From contig DGBF01000090.1 of the NCBI GenBank assembly GCA_002384725.1, positions 1 through 12,733 of the forward strand: a DNA stretch of 12,733 nucleotides, in the 5' to 3' direction. A program made the translations under genes and the position numbers. Origin of the DNA: Flavobacteriales bacterium UBA4011. Lineage in GTDB: Bacteria > Bacteroidota > Bacteroidia > Flavobacteriales_D > Crocinitomicaceae. The notes under the pieces were generated by a model. The model was not told the origin of the DNA. It ran no database searches and worked only from the letters and a program-made list of their open reading frames with translations. Of the stretch, positions 1 through 6,125 are shown piece by piece; within the stretch, counting starts at the first letter, position 1, and the number at the start of each line of letters is the position of its first letter.

Positions 1-2
1 AT

Positions 3-443
3 GAAATCTTTCGTCCACAAACTATTTTGGGGATAAATCTAGGAATCGTTTACGCCTTCATCGCCTTAATTTTCATGGGGGCACCCGTTTTCGATAAACT
101 GCCCAATCGCGTTGAAAATATCGTTCGAAACATGCGATTGACCGCTTGGGATGCCATTTTCTTATCCATTTGTGCTGGCGTTGGTGAAGAACTATTGTTC
201 AGAGCCGGAATGCAAACCATTTTAGGTCCGTGGATAACTTCGGTGATTTTCGTTGCTGTGCATGGCTATCTAAATCCAAGGAAATGGCGGATGTCGTTGT
301 ACGGCTTAATTGTTTTGCCTTTTATTTTTCTAATTTCTTTTGGCTACGATCACTTTGGTCAATGGTTCAGCATCGGCGGGCATTTTTCCTATGATTTAAT
401 CCTCTTCATGGCGCTTATTACCGACTCAAAGTCTACTCGATAA
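3..443 (+). CDS. CPBP-family intramembrane metalloprotease, 5' end missing
   Basis: The reading frame is open from base 3 and has no convincing start in the window, so this is the C-terminal part of a longer gene; a TTG at 27 is probably internal. CPBP (CAAX/Abi) proteases are multi-pass glutamyl-type membrane proteases that cleave prenylated or other membrane substrates; bacterial substrates are mostly unknown. All three family motifs are visible, counted from the TTG: EELLFR (EExxxR, residues 54-59), FVAVH (FxxxH, 75-79) and HFSYD (HxxxN/D, 119-123). Hydrophobic segments surround them (about 3-20, 41-52, 92-106, 122-131). The catalytic residues are intact, so the part seen looks functional. 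The last 11 bases overlap the 3' end of the convergent LRR gene. The family call is firm; the specific role is unknown. Confidence 0.85.
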   Translation, partial: EIFRPQTILGINLGIVYAFIALIFMGAPVFDKLPNRVENIVRNMRLTAWDAIFLSICAGVGEELLFRAGMQTILGPWITSVIFVAVHGYLNPRKWRMSLYGLIVLPFIFLISFGYDHFGQWFSIGGHFSYDLILFMALITDSKSTR

Positions 444-1188
444 TATCTAAACGAAGACGATTTGCCTGCAAAACTTGAAGACACCTTGGTATTGCGGCAT
501 AACGATCAACTTGAATATATTCCAAAAAACGTAATTCACATAAACGCTCTGATAAAACGATCATAGGTCCGGCTTCAGCTATATACAACTCTTTCAAGTT
601 ATGTAAATCAGCAAATGCGTCAGATAATTCCATAATATTATTTCGTCCCAAAAACAAGAATTTAAGATTTGTGCATCCTCCAAAACTCGCTGGTAAACTC
701 TTCAAACTATTGAATTGCAATTGTAAACTTTCTAATTTCTTCAAATCACCTAATGACTCCGGTAGTTCCACCAATTGATTTTGTCTAGCTCTGAAATCTT
801 CCAAATTCGATAAATCGCCGAACGACTCAGGTAAAGAATCGATCTTATTGTAAGAGATCGTTAATATTCTCAACTTCTTTAACTGAGTAATTTCTTTAGG
901 AAGAGAAACCAATTGGTTACTGGCCAAATACAATTCTTCCAAATTTTCAAGATTTGCAATTTCTGGAGGAATTTCAGTGATTTGATTGTTAAACAAACGC
1001 AATGATTTTAACTGTGTTTGTTCAAAAGCATAAGGTGGAATTTCGCTTAGCCGTTTCCTGCTTAGGTCTAACACCTCCTCTTTTTCATATTTCATTTCTT
1101 TTGCTCGAATAACCAAACATCCTTGAAATAAAAAGGCAACCAAAAGGTATAGTATGACGTTTTTTAAAGGAAAGGTATTAACGTTCAT
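433..1188 (-). CDS. Leucine-rich-repeat protein, probable lipoprotein
   Basis: The 251-residue product begins with a basic/hydrophobic signal segment (about 7-23) ending in FQGC, a weak lipobox with Cys24; Bacteroidota lipoboxes are often degenerate. From about residue 38 to 225 it is made of 23-residue leucine-rich repeats of the pattern LxxLxLxxNxLxxLPxxLxxLxx. Six are regular (starting near residues 60, 83, 106, 129, 152, 175), flanked by a first partial repeat and a degenerate 24-residue last repeat where the LxxN pattern is lost. Such arrays fold into a curved solenoid used for protein-protein contact; nothing shows an enzymatic domain. It was probably exported and anchored to an envelope membrane. 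It stands alone on this strand, diverging from the secreted protein at 1303 and overlapping the CPBP gene tail to tail. The partner is unknown. Confidence 0.88.
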   Translation of the reverse strand: MNVNTFPLKNVILYLLVAFLFQGCLVIRAKEMKYEKEEVLDLSRKRLSEIPPYAFEQTQLKSLRLFNNQITEIPPEIANLENLEELYLASNQLVSLPKEITQLKKLRILTISYNKIDSLPESFGDLSNLEDFRARQNQLVELPESLGDLKKLESLQLQFNSLKSLPASFGGCTNLKFLFLGRNNIMELSDAFADLHNLKELYIAEAGPMIVLSERLCELRFLEYIQVDRYAAIPRCLQVLQANRLRLDIIE

Positions 1189-1220
1189 TAGGTTAATTTT
1201 GAATAAAAGTTGAATTTATT

Positions 1221-1253
1221 TTTTGTGCAGTTTGAAATCCTTCATTAACTTGG
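1221..1253 (+). promoter_or_regulatory. Probable Bacteroidota-type promoter for the secreted His-tailed protein
   Basis: TTTTG at 1221-1225 could be the -33 element and TAACTTGG at 1246-1253 the -7 element (consensus TAnnTTTG, one mismatch), with 20 bases between them. Transcription would begin near 1258-1262, about 40 bases before the ATG at 1303. A sigma-54-like sequence overlaps the same bases (see findings), but the housekeeping reading is more economical. Confidence 0.45.
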
Positions 1254-1302
1254 CACATAAATTGAATAGACACCTTGAAATTAAACATTAAAAACGATAA
1301 AT

Positions 1303-1743
1303 ATGAAATCATTTAAATTAGGAATCATGGCTGTAGCGAGTATGTTCGCTTTGAACAGTTTTGCACAAGTTGAAAAAGCACCTTCAAAAAAAGAAGCGAA
1401 GTTGAAAATGGAGAAACGTGAAATGAAGACTCCTGAACAAAAAGCGGAACACCAAACGTTACGATTGAACGAAAAACTCGCTCTTTCTGAGGATCAGAAA
1501 GCTAAAGTTTACGAAATCAACTTGAATGTGAACAACAAAAATCAAGTGATCCATGAAAACAAGGAAATGACGCAAGAATTTAAAAAAGAGGCATTAAAAG
1601 GAAACAACGAAAGCCGTGACTATTTGATTCGAGAGTTATTGACAGATGGGCAAAAAACAAAGCTTGATGCAATGCAAGAGAAAAAAGAAACTAAAAAAGC
1701 AGAGCACGGTCACGATCATAGCGATCCGAATCACAAACATTAA
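1303..1743 (+). CDS. Small secreted helical protein with His-rich C-terminal tail (Spy/DUF4890-like)
   Basis: The 146-residue product has a clear signal peptide (MKSFKLGIMA..., cleavage likely after NSFA, residue about 21, leaving an N-terminal Gln). The mature part is very rich in Lys and Glu and looks entirely helical, possibly coiled. Two segments, LALSEDQKAKVYEI (about 59-72) and ELLTDGQKTKLDAM (about 111-124), resemble the LTxxQ pairs of Spy/CpxP-like periplasmic chaperone or stress proteins, a type common in Bacteroidota as DUF4890 proteins; this is an inference from pattern, not a firm match. The last 13 residues, GHDHSDPNHKH plus flank, contain five His and two Asp and could bind a divalent metal. 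The gene is a single transcription unit with its own probable promoter and a strong terminator. The exact role is unknown. Confidence 0.8.
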   Translation: MKSFKLGIMAVASMFALNSFAQVEKAPSKKEAKLKMEKREMKTPEQKAEHQTLRLNEKLALSEDQKAKVYEINLNVNNKNQVIHENKEMTQEFKKEALKGNNESRDYLIRELLTDGQKTKLDAMQEKKETKKAEHGHDHSDPNHKH

Positions 1744-1793
1744 TTAGTTAATCAACAATGAAAATAACACATTGACATTTTCTTACTGCAGAG

Positions 1794-1823
1794 AAAGAGG
1801 CGACCAAAATCGTCTCTTTTTTT
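1794..1823 (+). terminator. Intrinsic terminator after the secreted His-tailed protein
   Basis: AGAGGCGA (1796-1803) pairs with TCGTCTCT (1810-1817) through one G-T wobble around a CCAAAA loop, and flanking A/T pairs can lengthen the stem. A run of seven T follows (1817-1823). Stem, loop and U-tract orientation all fit termination of rightward transcription about 50 bases past the stop codon at 1743. Confidence 0.85.
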
Positions 1824-1873
1824 GTCTTTATTATTCTTCTTTTATCAACAATTATTTTCTGATAATTTCATAA

Positions 1874-2210
1874 ATCAAATTTATTCTATACGTTAAAAAC
1901 CAAACCGTAAATGCTGAATTTCATTCCTTCGTCTTGAATAAATCGGCGAAACTAGACGTCCAAGGTTAACCTTGGTTTAATACCTAAAAATGGAATTGTA
2001 GAACTACTAAGTCCGTTTCCTCGCCCTAAATTGGCAAATGGAATACCGAGGTGCGAATTATATCTTAAAGTCTCGGATTCTAATAAATTTATAGATCGAG
2101 GAACTAAAATGGGAGCCAAAATAATTAGTTCGTTTCAAAAAAGAGATTGGGGCGACGAGGTTGGATATAAGGCAAACCCTTACGGCCACGTAATTGCTCT
2201 CGAAAAATAA
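1874..2210 (+). pseudogene. Decayed VOC (glyoxalase/bleomycin-resistance fold) gene in two frames
   Basis: Two adjacent frames together spell one VOC-domain protein. Frame one (1874-1966) reads IKFILYVKNQ...AEFHSFVLNKS...LDVQG and then hits TAA; this resembles the first beta-alpha unit of VOC proteins, which typically have FYxxVL followed by LDVPG. Frame two (from about 1968 to the TAA at 2210) reads NLGLIPKNGIVELL, then PRCELYLKVSD, GAKIISS, RDWGDEVGY and PYGHVIALEK, the classic second half with its GHxIA ending. About a dozen residues normally between these parts are missing, with a shift of one base, consistent with an internal deletion. No start codon survives: an in-frame TAA lies just upstream at 1871. 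The natural stop is intact. The gene ends 4 bases before the convergent msrB. Function would have been a small metal-dependent lyase, isomerase or resistance protein; it is now almost certainly dead. Confidence 0.8.
1960..1975. repeat. Perfect 16-base palindrome at the break point of the VOC pseudogene
   Basis: CCAAGGTTAACCTTGG is identical to its reverse complement. It sits exactly where the first VOC frame stops and the second resumes, so it may be the scar of the deletion rather than a protein-binding site. Confidence 0.7.
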
Positions 2211-2214
2211 AGAC

Positions 2215-2730
2215 TTACTTTCTCTTAAAATCTAAGGAGGCTGAATTCATACAATATCGAAGGCCAGTCGGTTTTGGACCATCATTAAAAACGTGTCCTA
2301 AATGCGCATCACATCGTGAACACACAACCTCTTCTCTCTCCATTCCAAATTGATTATCTATATGAATATCGATTGCCGTAGAATTTACAGGCGCATAAAA
2401 GCTAGGCCACCCTGTTCCCGATTTAAACTTCGTTTCACTATCGAAAAGAGGTAAATCGCAACAAACACAAGTATACGTTCCTTTTTCTTTATTGTCCCAA
2501 TACTTCCCAGTGAAAGCTCTTTCTGTTCCTGCTTCGCGCGTTACATAATATTGCTCCTCCGTGAGTTGCTTTCTCCATTCTGCCTCCGTTTTAACGACCT
2601 TGTTCGAGTCAGTTGGATTCAATAAAGCTTCGTTTGCCCCGATTGGATTAGTTGTTTCGTTTTTGGTAATTGCCGAACTGCATGCCAGCATAGACATTGC
2701 TATTACGATTGATGTGATGATGTATTTCAT
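2215..2730 (-). CDS. msrB: Peptide-methionine (R)-S-oxide reductase, lipoprotein form
   Basis: MsrB reduces the R epimer of methionine sulfoxide in proteins. The 171-residue product has a lipoprotein signal with lipobox MLAC (Cys17), so the enzyme is probably anchored in the envelope and repairs exported proteins. A Ser/Thr/Asn-rich linker leads to the catalytic domain (about 48-171). Visible hallmarks are the zinc-binding pairs CVCC (Cys88 and Cys91) and CSRC (Cys137 and Cys140), the [10 protein letters not shown] stretch (102-111), HLGHVF (143-148) and the catalytic [11 protein letters not shown] with Cys160. Length and order match MsrB plus an export segment. It is apparently monocistronic and convergent with the VOC pseudogene; no obvious promoter box was found in the leader between 2731 and 2854. 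An extra Cys90 inside the first zinc pair is slightly unusual. Confidence 0.95.
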   Translation of the reverse strand: MKYIITSIVIAMSMLACSSAITKNETTNPIGANEALLNPTDSNKVVKTEAEWRKQLTEEQYYVTREAGTERAFTGKYWDNKEKGTYTCVCCDLPLFDSETKFKSGTGWPSFYAPVNSTAIDIHIDNQFGMEREEVVCSRCDAHLGHVFNDGPKPTGLRYCMNSASLDFKRK

Positions 2731-2854
2731 AATTTTTATATTCTTTATTCTAATAATGTTTGAGATTAATTAATTGTTCATTATTAAATGTTAATTATCC
2801 ATTAATAAGACGTTTTATTCCTTATTTCCTGACAAGATAAACGAAAAAGCTGAG

Positions 2855-2862
2855 TACTTTTG
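2855..2862 (+). promoter_or_regulatory. -7 promoter box for the MFS transporter
   Basis: TACTTTTG is a perfect TAnnTTTG and ends only 4 bases before the ATG at 2867, which would put the transcription start at or just before the start codon. No good -33 box is seen at the expected distance (the region reads TTTCCTGACAAG). Confidence 0.55.
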
Positions 2863-2866
2863 CGCC

Positions 2867-4039
2867 ATGCAATTACATACGTACAGTAAGAACTTTTGGA
2901 TTTTGTGTCTGTCGATGTTGTTGTTCATGACCAGTTTTAACCTCATTCTGCCTGAGTTAAACGGATTTATCACTGCCCTGGGAAGTCCAGAAAGCAAAGG
3001 TTTGATTTACACCTTGTTCGCCAGCTCGGCACTTCTCGCACGTCCTTTTTCAGGAAAATTATCGGACACCATTGGGCGAAAAAGAGTGATGTTTACAGGA
3101 GCATTTATTTCGGTGGGTATCTGTTTACTTTATCCGTTGAGTCAATCCGTTGTATTTTTTCTTGCTTTGCGGTTTTTACATGGAATAGGCGCAGGCTTCA
3201 CTCCTACTGGTGCAACTGCTTTGATCACGGATATTCTACCAGAAAGCCGAAGAGGTCGAGGTATGGCTATTTGGGGAACATTTATTTCATTGGGAATTGG
3301 CGTAGGGCAATCATTGGGTTCACCTATTGCCAATACTTGGGGATTGACCAGCATGTTTGTCGTTGCTTCCATTTTATCGGGAGTGTCATCCATTTTGTTG
3401 ATCTATGTGAGGGAAACATTGCCTGTTGATACAAAACAAAAGTTCAATTTTTCTCAACTGAAACTGAAACTGAACGAGTTTGTGGAACCAGCCGTTTGGC
3501 CTTGTGCCTTAGTGATGTTTCTTTCGGCAATTAGTTCGGGTATTATTTTCACGATTACGCCTGATATTTCTGAATATTTGAATATATCCAACAAGGGATG
3601 GTTCTTCATGTTCTACTCGCTTTCCACAATTGGTGTACGTTTATTCAGCGGCGGACTTTCAGATTCTATTGGTCGACGAAAAACACTTCTAATAGGAATG
3701 GGATTATTGTCCATTTCTATGTTCATGATTGGCTTCGCGAAAAGCTGGGAAGTTTACACTGCTGCGGCCGTCATCTTCGGTTTTGCAACGGGGATTTCTA
3801 GTCCTACGATATTCTCATGGACGGCTGATCTATCGCTTTCGCACCGACGGGGAATTGGGTCTGGAACCATGTTCATTGCTTTAGAAGCCGGATTTATGGT
3901 TGGACCACTAAGTACTTTGATTACTTATGATAGTACGTGGAATACTGTGCCAGTTGCATTCGGGTTGGGCGCTGTTTTGGCTTTAGTTGCTTTTGGGTAT
4001 TTAATTTGGCATTTGAGGTATCGGGCTTCTGTTACTTGA
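2867..4039 (+). CDS. Major facilitator superfamily transporter
   Basis: The 390-residue protein has the hydrophobic pattern of about 12 transmembrane helices in two halves joined by a polar loop (about 183-207, Lys-rich). The MFS motif A appears as GKLSDTIGRKRVMF after helix 2 (63-76) and again as GGLSDSIGRRKTLL after helix 8 (262-275), confirming internal duplication of the family. The segment GAGFTPTGATALI (108-120) in helix 4 followed by PESRRGRGMA (125-134) is typical of the drug:H+ antiporter or sugar-efflux type, so export of a small molecule by proton exchange is the likeliest role; the substrate cannot be told. The gene is alone on its strand and is followed by a repeat-like stretch and a decayed region, so there is no operon partner. 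The start is supported by the promoter box 4 bases upstream. Confidence 0.9.
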   Translation: MQLHTYSKNFWILCLSMLLFMTSFNLILPELNGFITALGSPESKGLIYTLFASSALLARPFSGKLSDTIGRKRVMFTGAFISVGICLLYPLSQSVVFFLALRFLHGIGAGFTPTGATALITDILPESRRGRGMAIWGTFISLGIGVGQSLGSPIANTWGLTSMFVVASILSGVSSILLIYVRETLPVDTKQKFNFSQLKLKLNEFVEPAVWPCALVMFLSAISSGIIFTITPDISEYLNISNKGWFFMFYSLSTIGVRLFSGGLSDSIGRRKTLLIGMGLLSISMFMIGFAKSWEVYTAAAVIFGFATGISSPTIFSWTADLSLSHRRGIGSGTMFIALEAGFMVGPLSTLITYDSTWNTVPVAFGLGAVLALVAFGYLIWHLRYRASVT

Positions 4040-4045
4040 TTCTTT

Positions 4046-4133
4046 CGCGCAAAGAATGCATAGAATTACGCAAAGCACGCAAGATGTGGTTTGGGCCTAT
4101 TTTTAACCTCAGAGAGGCGGAGTACGTGGAGGG
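4046..4133. repeat. Degenerate short intergenic repeats (CGCAAAG units)
   Basis: CGCAAAG occurs at 4048-4054 and 4069-4075, and a shortened CGCAAG at 4078-4083, within a purine-rich context. A second purine-rich stretch, CTCAGAGAGGCGGAG, lies at 4108-4122. Both resemble low-complexity intergenic repeats seen in Bacteroidota genomes, here much worn. It lies between the MFS stop and the VUT pseudogene; no coding content was recognised. Confidence 0.4.
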
Positions 4134-4171
4134 AACAAAGCTTACTTTTCTTAATGCCTTGATATATAGAC

Positions 4172-4960
4172 CTACTCCACCTCATCAGTAACTTGCAGGT
4201 AATTTCTTAAGAATTTTGTACCGAAGTAAAATGGGATGGTATCGAGCAGCGCGATCACTACTTTGAACAAATACGAACTTAGGATGAAAAATAATAATTG
4301 TGTTCCAACCGACTGATGTTCTTTCATGGGCAAGGCATTTGCGCTATAATAGGTGATTAAAATGACTGCGACTGAATCAACCAATTGACTCGTGAGAGTG
4401 GAAACATTGTTGCGCAACCAAAGTTTTTTTCCATCTGTTCGTTTCTTGAAATAATGAAACACATATACATCGCAAAATTGAGACGCCATATAGGCCAACA
4501 TCGATACAAAAGTGGCACCGAAAGTATAGAAACGCATTTGGTAAAACGAATAACCATAAGGAACAACGGGTTCACCATCAACGACAGTAATTTCGAGTAA
4601 ACCTTGCGCATTTAAGTCGGTTGGAGGATTGAGTGAATCGCCAAGCCTCAGGATGAACTATACCCAAACGTTCAAACCAAGTCCTACCCATACGAGCATG
4701 TTCGCTCTTTTCCTGCCGAAAATTTCAGAAATAAAATCAGTACAAAGAAAAGTAATTGGGTAGGCAAGAACACCAACGGCCAGAGAAAAGTGAACAGGAC
4801 TGTTCTCTGGAATGCCGAGCCAATGTGATAAATCAATAAATCGTGAAATACCAAGAATACTCAGTATCGTCAAGGACTCGAGGAACAACCCAGATAGAGC
4901 TAAGAAAACAAATTCTCGTCTACGGCGAATTTTCAATGGTATATTGTTGGTTTCATACAT
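4172..4960 (-). pseudogene. Queuosine precursor transporter (VUT family), interrupted by one in-frame TAG
   Basis: A single continuous frame of 263 codons runs from the ATG at 4960 to the TAG at 4172 and is broken only by a TAG at 4660-4658 (codon 101). Translation on both sides is family-like: ESLTILSILGISRFIDL, then YPITFLCTDFISEIFGRKRA before the stop, and MLAYMASQFCDVYVFHYFKK, LWLRNNVSTLTSQLVDS and LLDTIPFYFGTKFL after it. VUT (YhhQ/DUF165) proteins import queuosine precursors such as preQ1 or preQ0 for tRNA modification and span the membrane about six times. There is no frameshift or deletion, and the residues around the stop read LNVWV-stop-FILRLG, so one base change (for example from TTG) explains it. 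Recent inactivation or a sequence error are the best explanations. The start lies 5 bases after the stop of the MATE scrap. Confidence 0.85.
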
Positions 4961-4965
4961 TCAAA

Positions 4966-5160
4966 TCATATTTCAATTTTCTTCCAACGTCCCTTTTTAT
5001 AAAACCAAATGGCAATCAAGGCATGCAAAGAATAACAAATGGCAATGGCAATAAAAACAACCAGATATTCCAACTTACCAGGAATAGCCAACAAATAAGC
5101 GAGCGGGATTTCGAGACAAATGAAAACACGAAGAGAAGAAGCAACGGAAATTTCAAATAA
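4966..5160 (-). pseudogene. C-terminal remnant of a MATE-like multidrug exporter
   Basis: Reading leftward from about 5157 to the TGA at 4968-4966, the frame gives LRVFICLEIPLAYLLAIPG, then VVFIAIAICYSLHALIAIWF and YKKGRWKKIEI. The combination IPLAYLLA, FIAIAI and a basic ending of the type KKGRWK matches the last two membrane helices and tail of MATE-family exporters. Nothing of the other ten helices is present; the frame stops at a TAG at 5193-5191 and the DNA beyond belongs to another remnant. No start codon is credible. It is 5 bases upstream of the VUT pseudogene, suggesting an old exporter-VUT transcription unit whose front was deleted. The family call rests on a short tail, so it is moderately sure. 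Another frame in this stretch is open (5016-5210) but reads as meaningless hydrophobic sequence. Confidence 0.6.
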
Positions 5161-5176
5161 ACCTCTTTTGAGATTG

Positions 5177-5317
5177 CTAAAATATCTGAACTACTTGAAT
5201 TCTTTCCCAATATACGTTTTCCAAAGAGGCATAAACACCTATCATCATGGTTTTTAGCTCCTCGTAATAAGCAAGGTTAAGGTATTCGATTTCAATCGAA
5301 TCTCTTGTTTCAGACAT
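5177..5317 (-). pseudogene. N-terminal remnant resembling GNAT/carbon-nitrogen hydrolase protein
   Basis: A 46-codon frame starts at ATG 5317 and reads MSETRDSIEIEYLNLAYYEE followed by LKTMMIGVYASLENVYWERI and QVVQIF before TAG. The pattern (beta strand, Y-E-LK, VY, YW, Q, IF) resembles the first 40 or so residues of the two-domain proteins in Bacteroidota with a GNAT acetyltransferase fused to a carbon-nitrogen hydrolase, normally about 500 residues. The similarity is judged from memory and is only suggestive. A perfect promoter box lies at 5335-5342 upstream. The frame ends where the MATE remnant begins, so a large deletion probably joined the front of one gene to the back of another. An alternative is a genuine short ORF of unknown function. 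Confidence 0.4.
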
Positions 5318-5334
5318 ATGCTTTAATTTTTGAG

Positions 5335-5342
5335 CAAAACTA
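5335..5342 (-). promoter_or_regulatory. -7 promoter box upstream of the 5177-5317 remnant
   Basis: On the minus strand the sequence reads TAGTTTTG, a perfect TAnnTTTG, 17 bases before the ATG at 5317. It may still drive transcription through the remnants into the VUT pseudogene. The bases from 5343 to 5413 hold no recognised feature. Confidence 0.4.
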
Positions 5343-5413
5343 GGTAATAATGCAGTCAGAAAAAAAGAAAGAAAATTTCAAATCATTAGAATGCAGAAAT
5401 GGGAGTACTTAAA

Positions 5414-6073
5414 CTACTTTTCACCGTAATCCAATCGCTTAACTTTTAGAAAGCGTGGAATGAGGTAGCGACTCGTTTTAAAATTCTCAATCACGACGCC
5501 TCTGCTGCTAGAAGCGTGTATGATGAAAATACCATTTTCATTGACTTCAGATACTATTCCAACATGACCAACCGTAGTGGAATTTACATTCCGTCCTTTA
5601 AAGAACATTAAGTCGCCTGGGCGGGCTTCTGAAAGTTTTACTATTCGTCCCATTTCAGACATACTGAAACTTGTGCGCACCATAGGGATTCCGAAATTTC
5701 CCATAATATAATAGATGAATCCTGAACAATCGAATCCTGATGGTGTCGTTCCTCCCCAATGGTAAGGAGTACCCAGAAATCGCTTGGCAAAATTGATCAT
5801 ATTCTCAATTTCGGGATTGGGTTTATCGACGGGAATAATAGAATCACCTTCTACCTTAAATTTAGGAAACTGAAATGCGTCTGTAATGGAATCGTTTACC
5901 GCTTTTAATTCTTCCTCTCTTGCTTTGGCAGCTTTCAAAGAATCTTCTTGTGAAACGACGGGTAGGTCAATCGTAATTTGCTTTTGTGTATCCTGAGGTG
6001 TTTCGACTTGCCCAAAACTAAATGAACAACTGAGTATGAATAAAATTAAAGGAAATAGAGACCTATTTTTCAT
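5414..6073 (-). CDS. NlpC/P60 family cell-wall peptidase, exported
   Basis: NlpC/P60 enzymes are cysteine peptidases that cut peptide stems of peptidoglycan, usually between D-Glu and a diamino acid. From the ATG at 6073 the product is 219 residues: signal segment MKNRSLFPLILFILSCSFSF (Cys16 could be lipidated, or cleavage may follow about residue 20), an acidic/charged linker (22-88) and the catalytic domain (about 89-213). The catalytic Cys116 is in FDCSGF, the base His170 in VGHVGIV and the third polar residue His186 in IIHASSS; WGGTTPSGFDCSG and RPGDLMFF are typical of the family. An ATG at 6103 in frame would add ten residues but lies upstream of the promoter box at 6082-6089 and would spoil the signal peptide, so 6073 is chosen. 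It diverges from the MerR gene. Confidence 0.92.
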   Translation of the reverse strand: MKNRSLFPLILFILSCSFSFGQVETPQDTQKQITIDLPVVSQEDSLKAAKAREEELKAVNDSITDAFQFPKFKVEGDSIIPVDKPNPEIENMINFAKRFLGTPYHWGGTTPSGFDCSGFIYYIMGNFGIPMVRTSFSMSEMGRIVKLSEARPGDLMFFKGRNVNSTTVGHVGIVSEVNENGIFIIHASSSRGVVIENFKTSRYLIPRFLKVKRLDYGEK

Positions 6074-6081
6074 CGAGAGTG

Positions 6082-6089
6082 CAAAATTA
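6082..6089 (-). promoter_or_regulatory. -7 promoter box for the NlpC/P60 gene
   Basis: The minus strand reads TAATTTTG, a perfect TAnnTTTG, 8 bases upstream of the ATG at 6073. This short leader supports the chosen start over the ATG at 6103. Confidence 0.55.
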
Positions 6090-6100
6090 TAACTAATTTT
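6083..6100. promoter_or_regulatory. Dyad between divergent NlpC/P60 and MerR genes, candidate operator
   Basis: AAAATTA (6083-6089) and TAATTTT (6094-6100) are perfect inverted repeats separated by TAAC. The left arm is part of the leftward -7 box and the right arm is part of a near-match rightward box, TAATTTTC (6094-6101). It may bind the adjacent MerR-type regulator, or may simply reflect two promoter boxes back to back. Confidence 0.35.
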
Positions 6101-6125
6101 CAATAAATATTAGAATAGAAGCGCT

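Noticed and set aside
433..1188. The LRR protein as a secreted effector or toxin
   Set aside because: There is no catalytic domain, secretion-tail or immunity partner; a simple LRR envelope protein is enough.
2561..2773. A 70-codon plus-strand frame antisense to msrB
   Set aside because: It is the complement of the msrB signal and linker region; its apparent hydrophobic end comes from AT-rich leader DNA.
4658..4660. TAG in the VUT gene as pyrrolysine or programmed readthrough
   Set aside because: Pyrrolysine is not expected in this lineage, no downstream element is visible, and a transporter has no need for it; mutation or sequence error is simpler.
5016..5210. A 64-codon hydrophobic frame on the minus strand
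   Set aside because: The neighbouring frame reads as a MATE C-terminus; this one is its shadow and shows no recognisable pattern.
4961..5340. A preQ1 riboswitch upstream of the queuosine transporter
   Set aside because: The leader is coding scrap from a former MATE gene only 5 bases away; no pseudoknot-like C-rich and A-rich pattern was seen.
6101..6103. ATG at 6103 as the NlpC/P60 start
   Set aside because: It is upstream of the promoter box at 6082-6089 and would place ten polar residues before an otherwise normal signal peptide.
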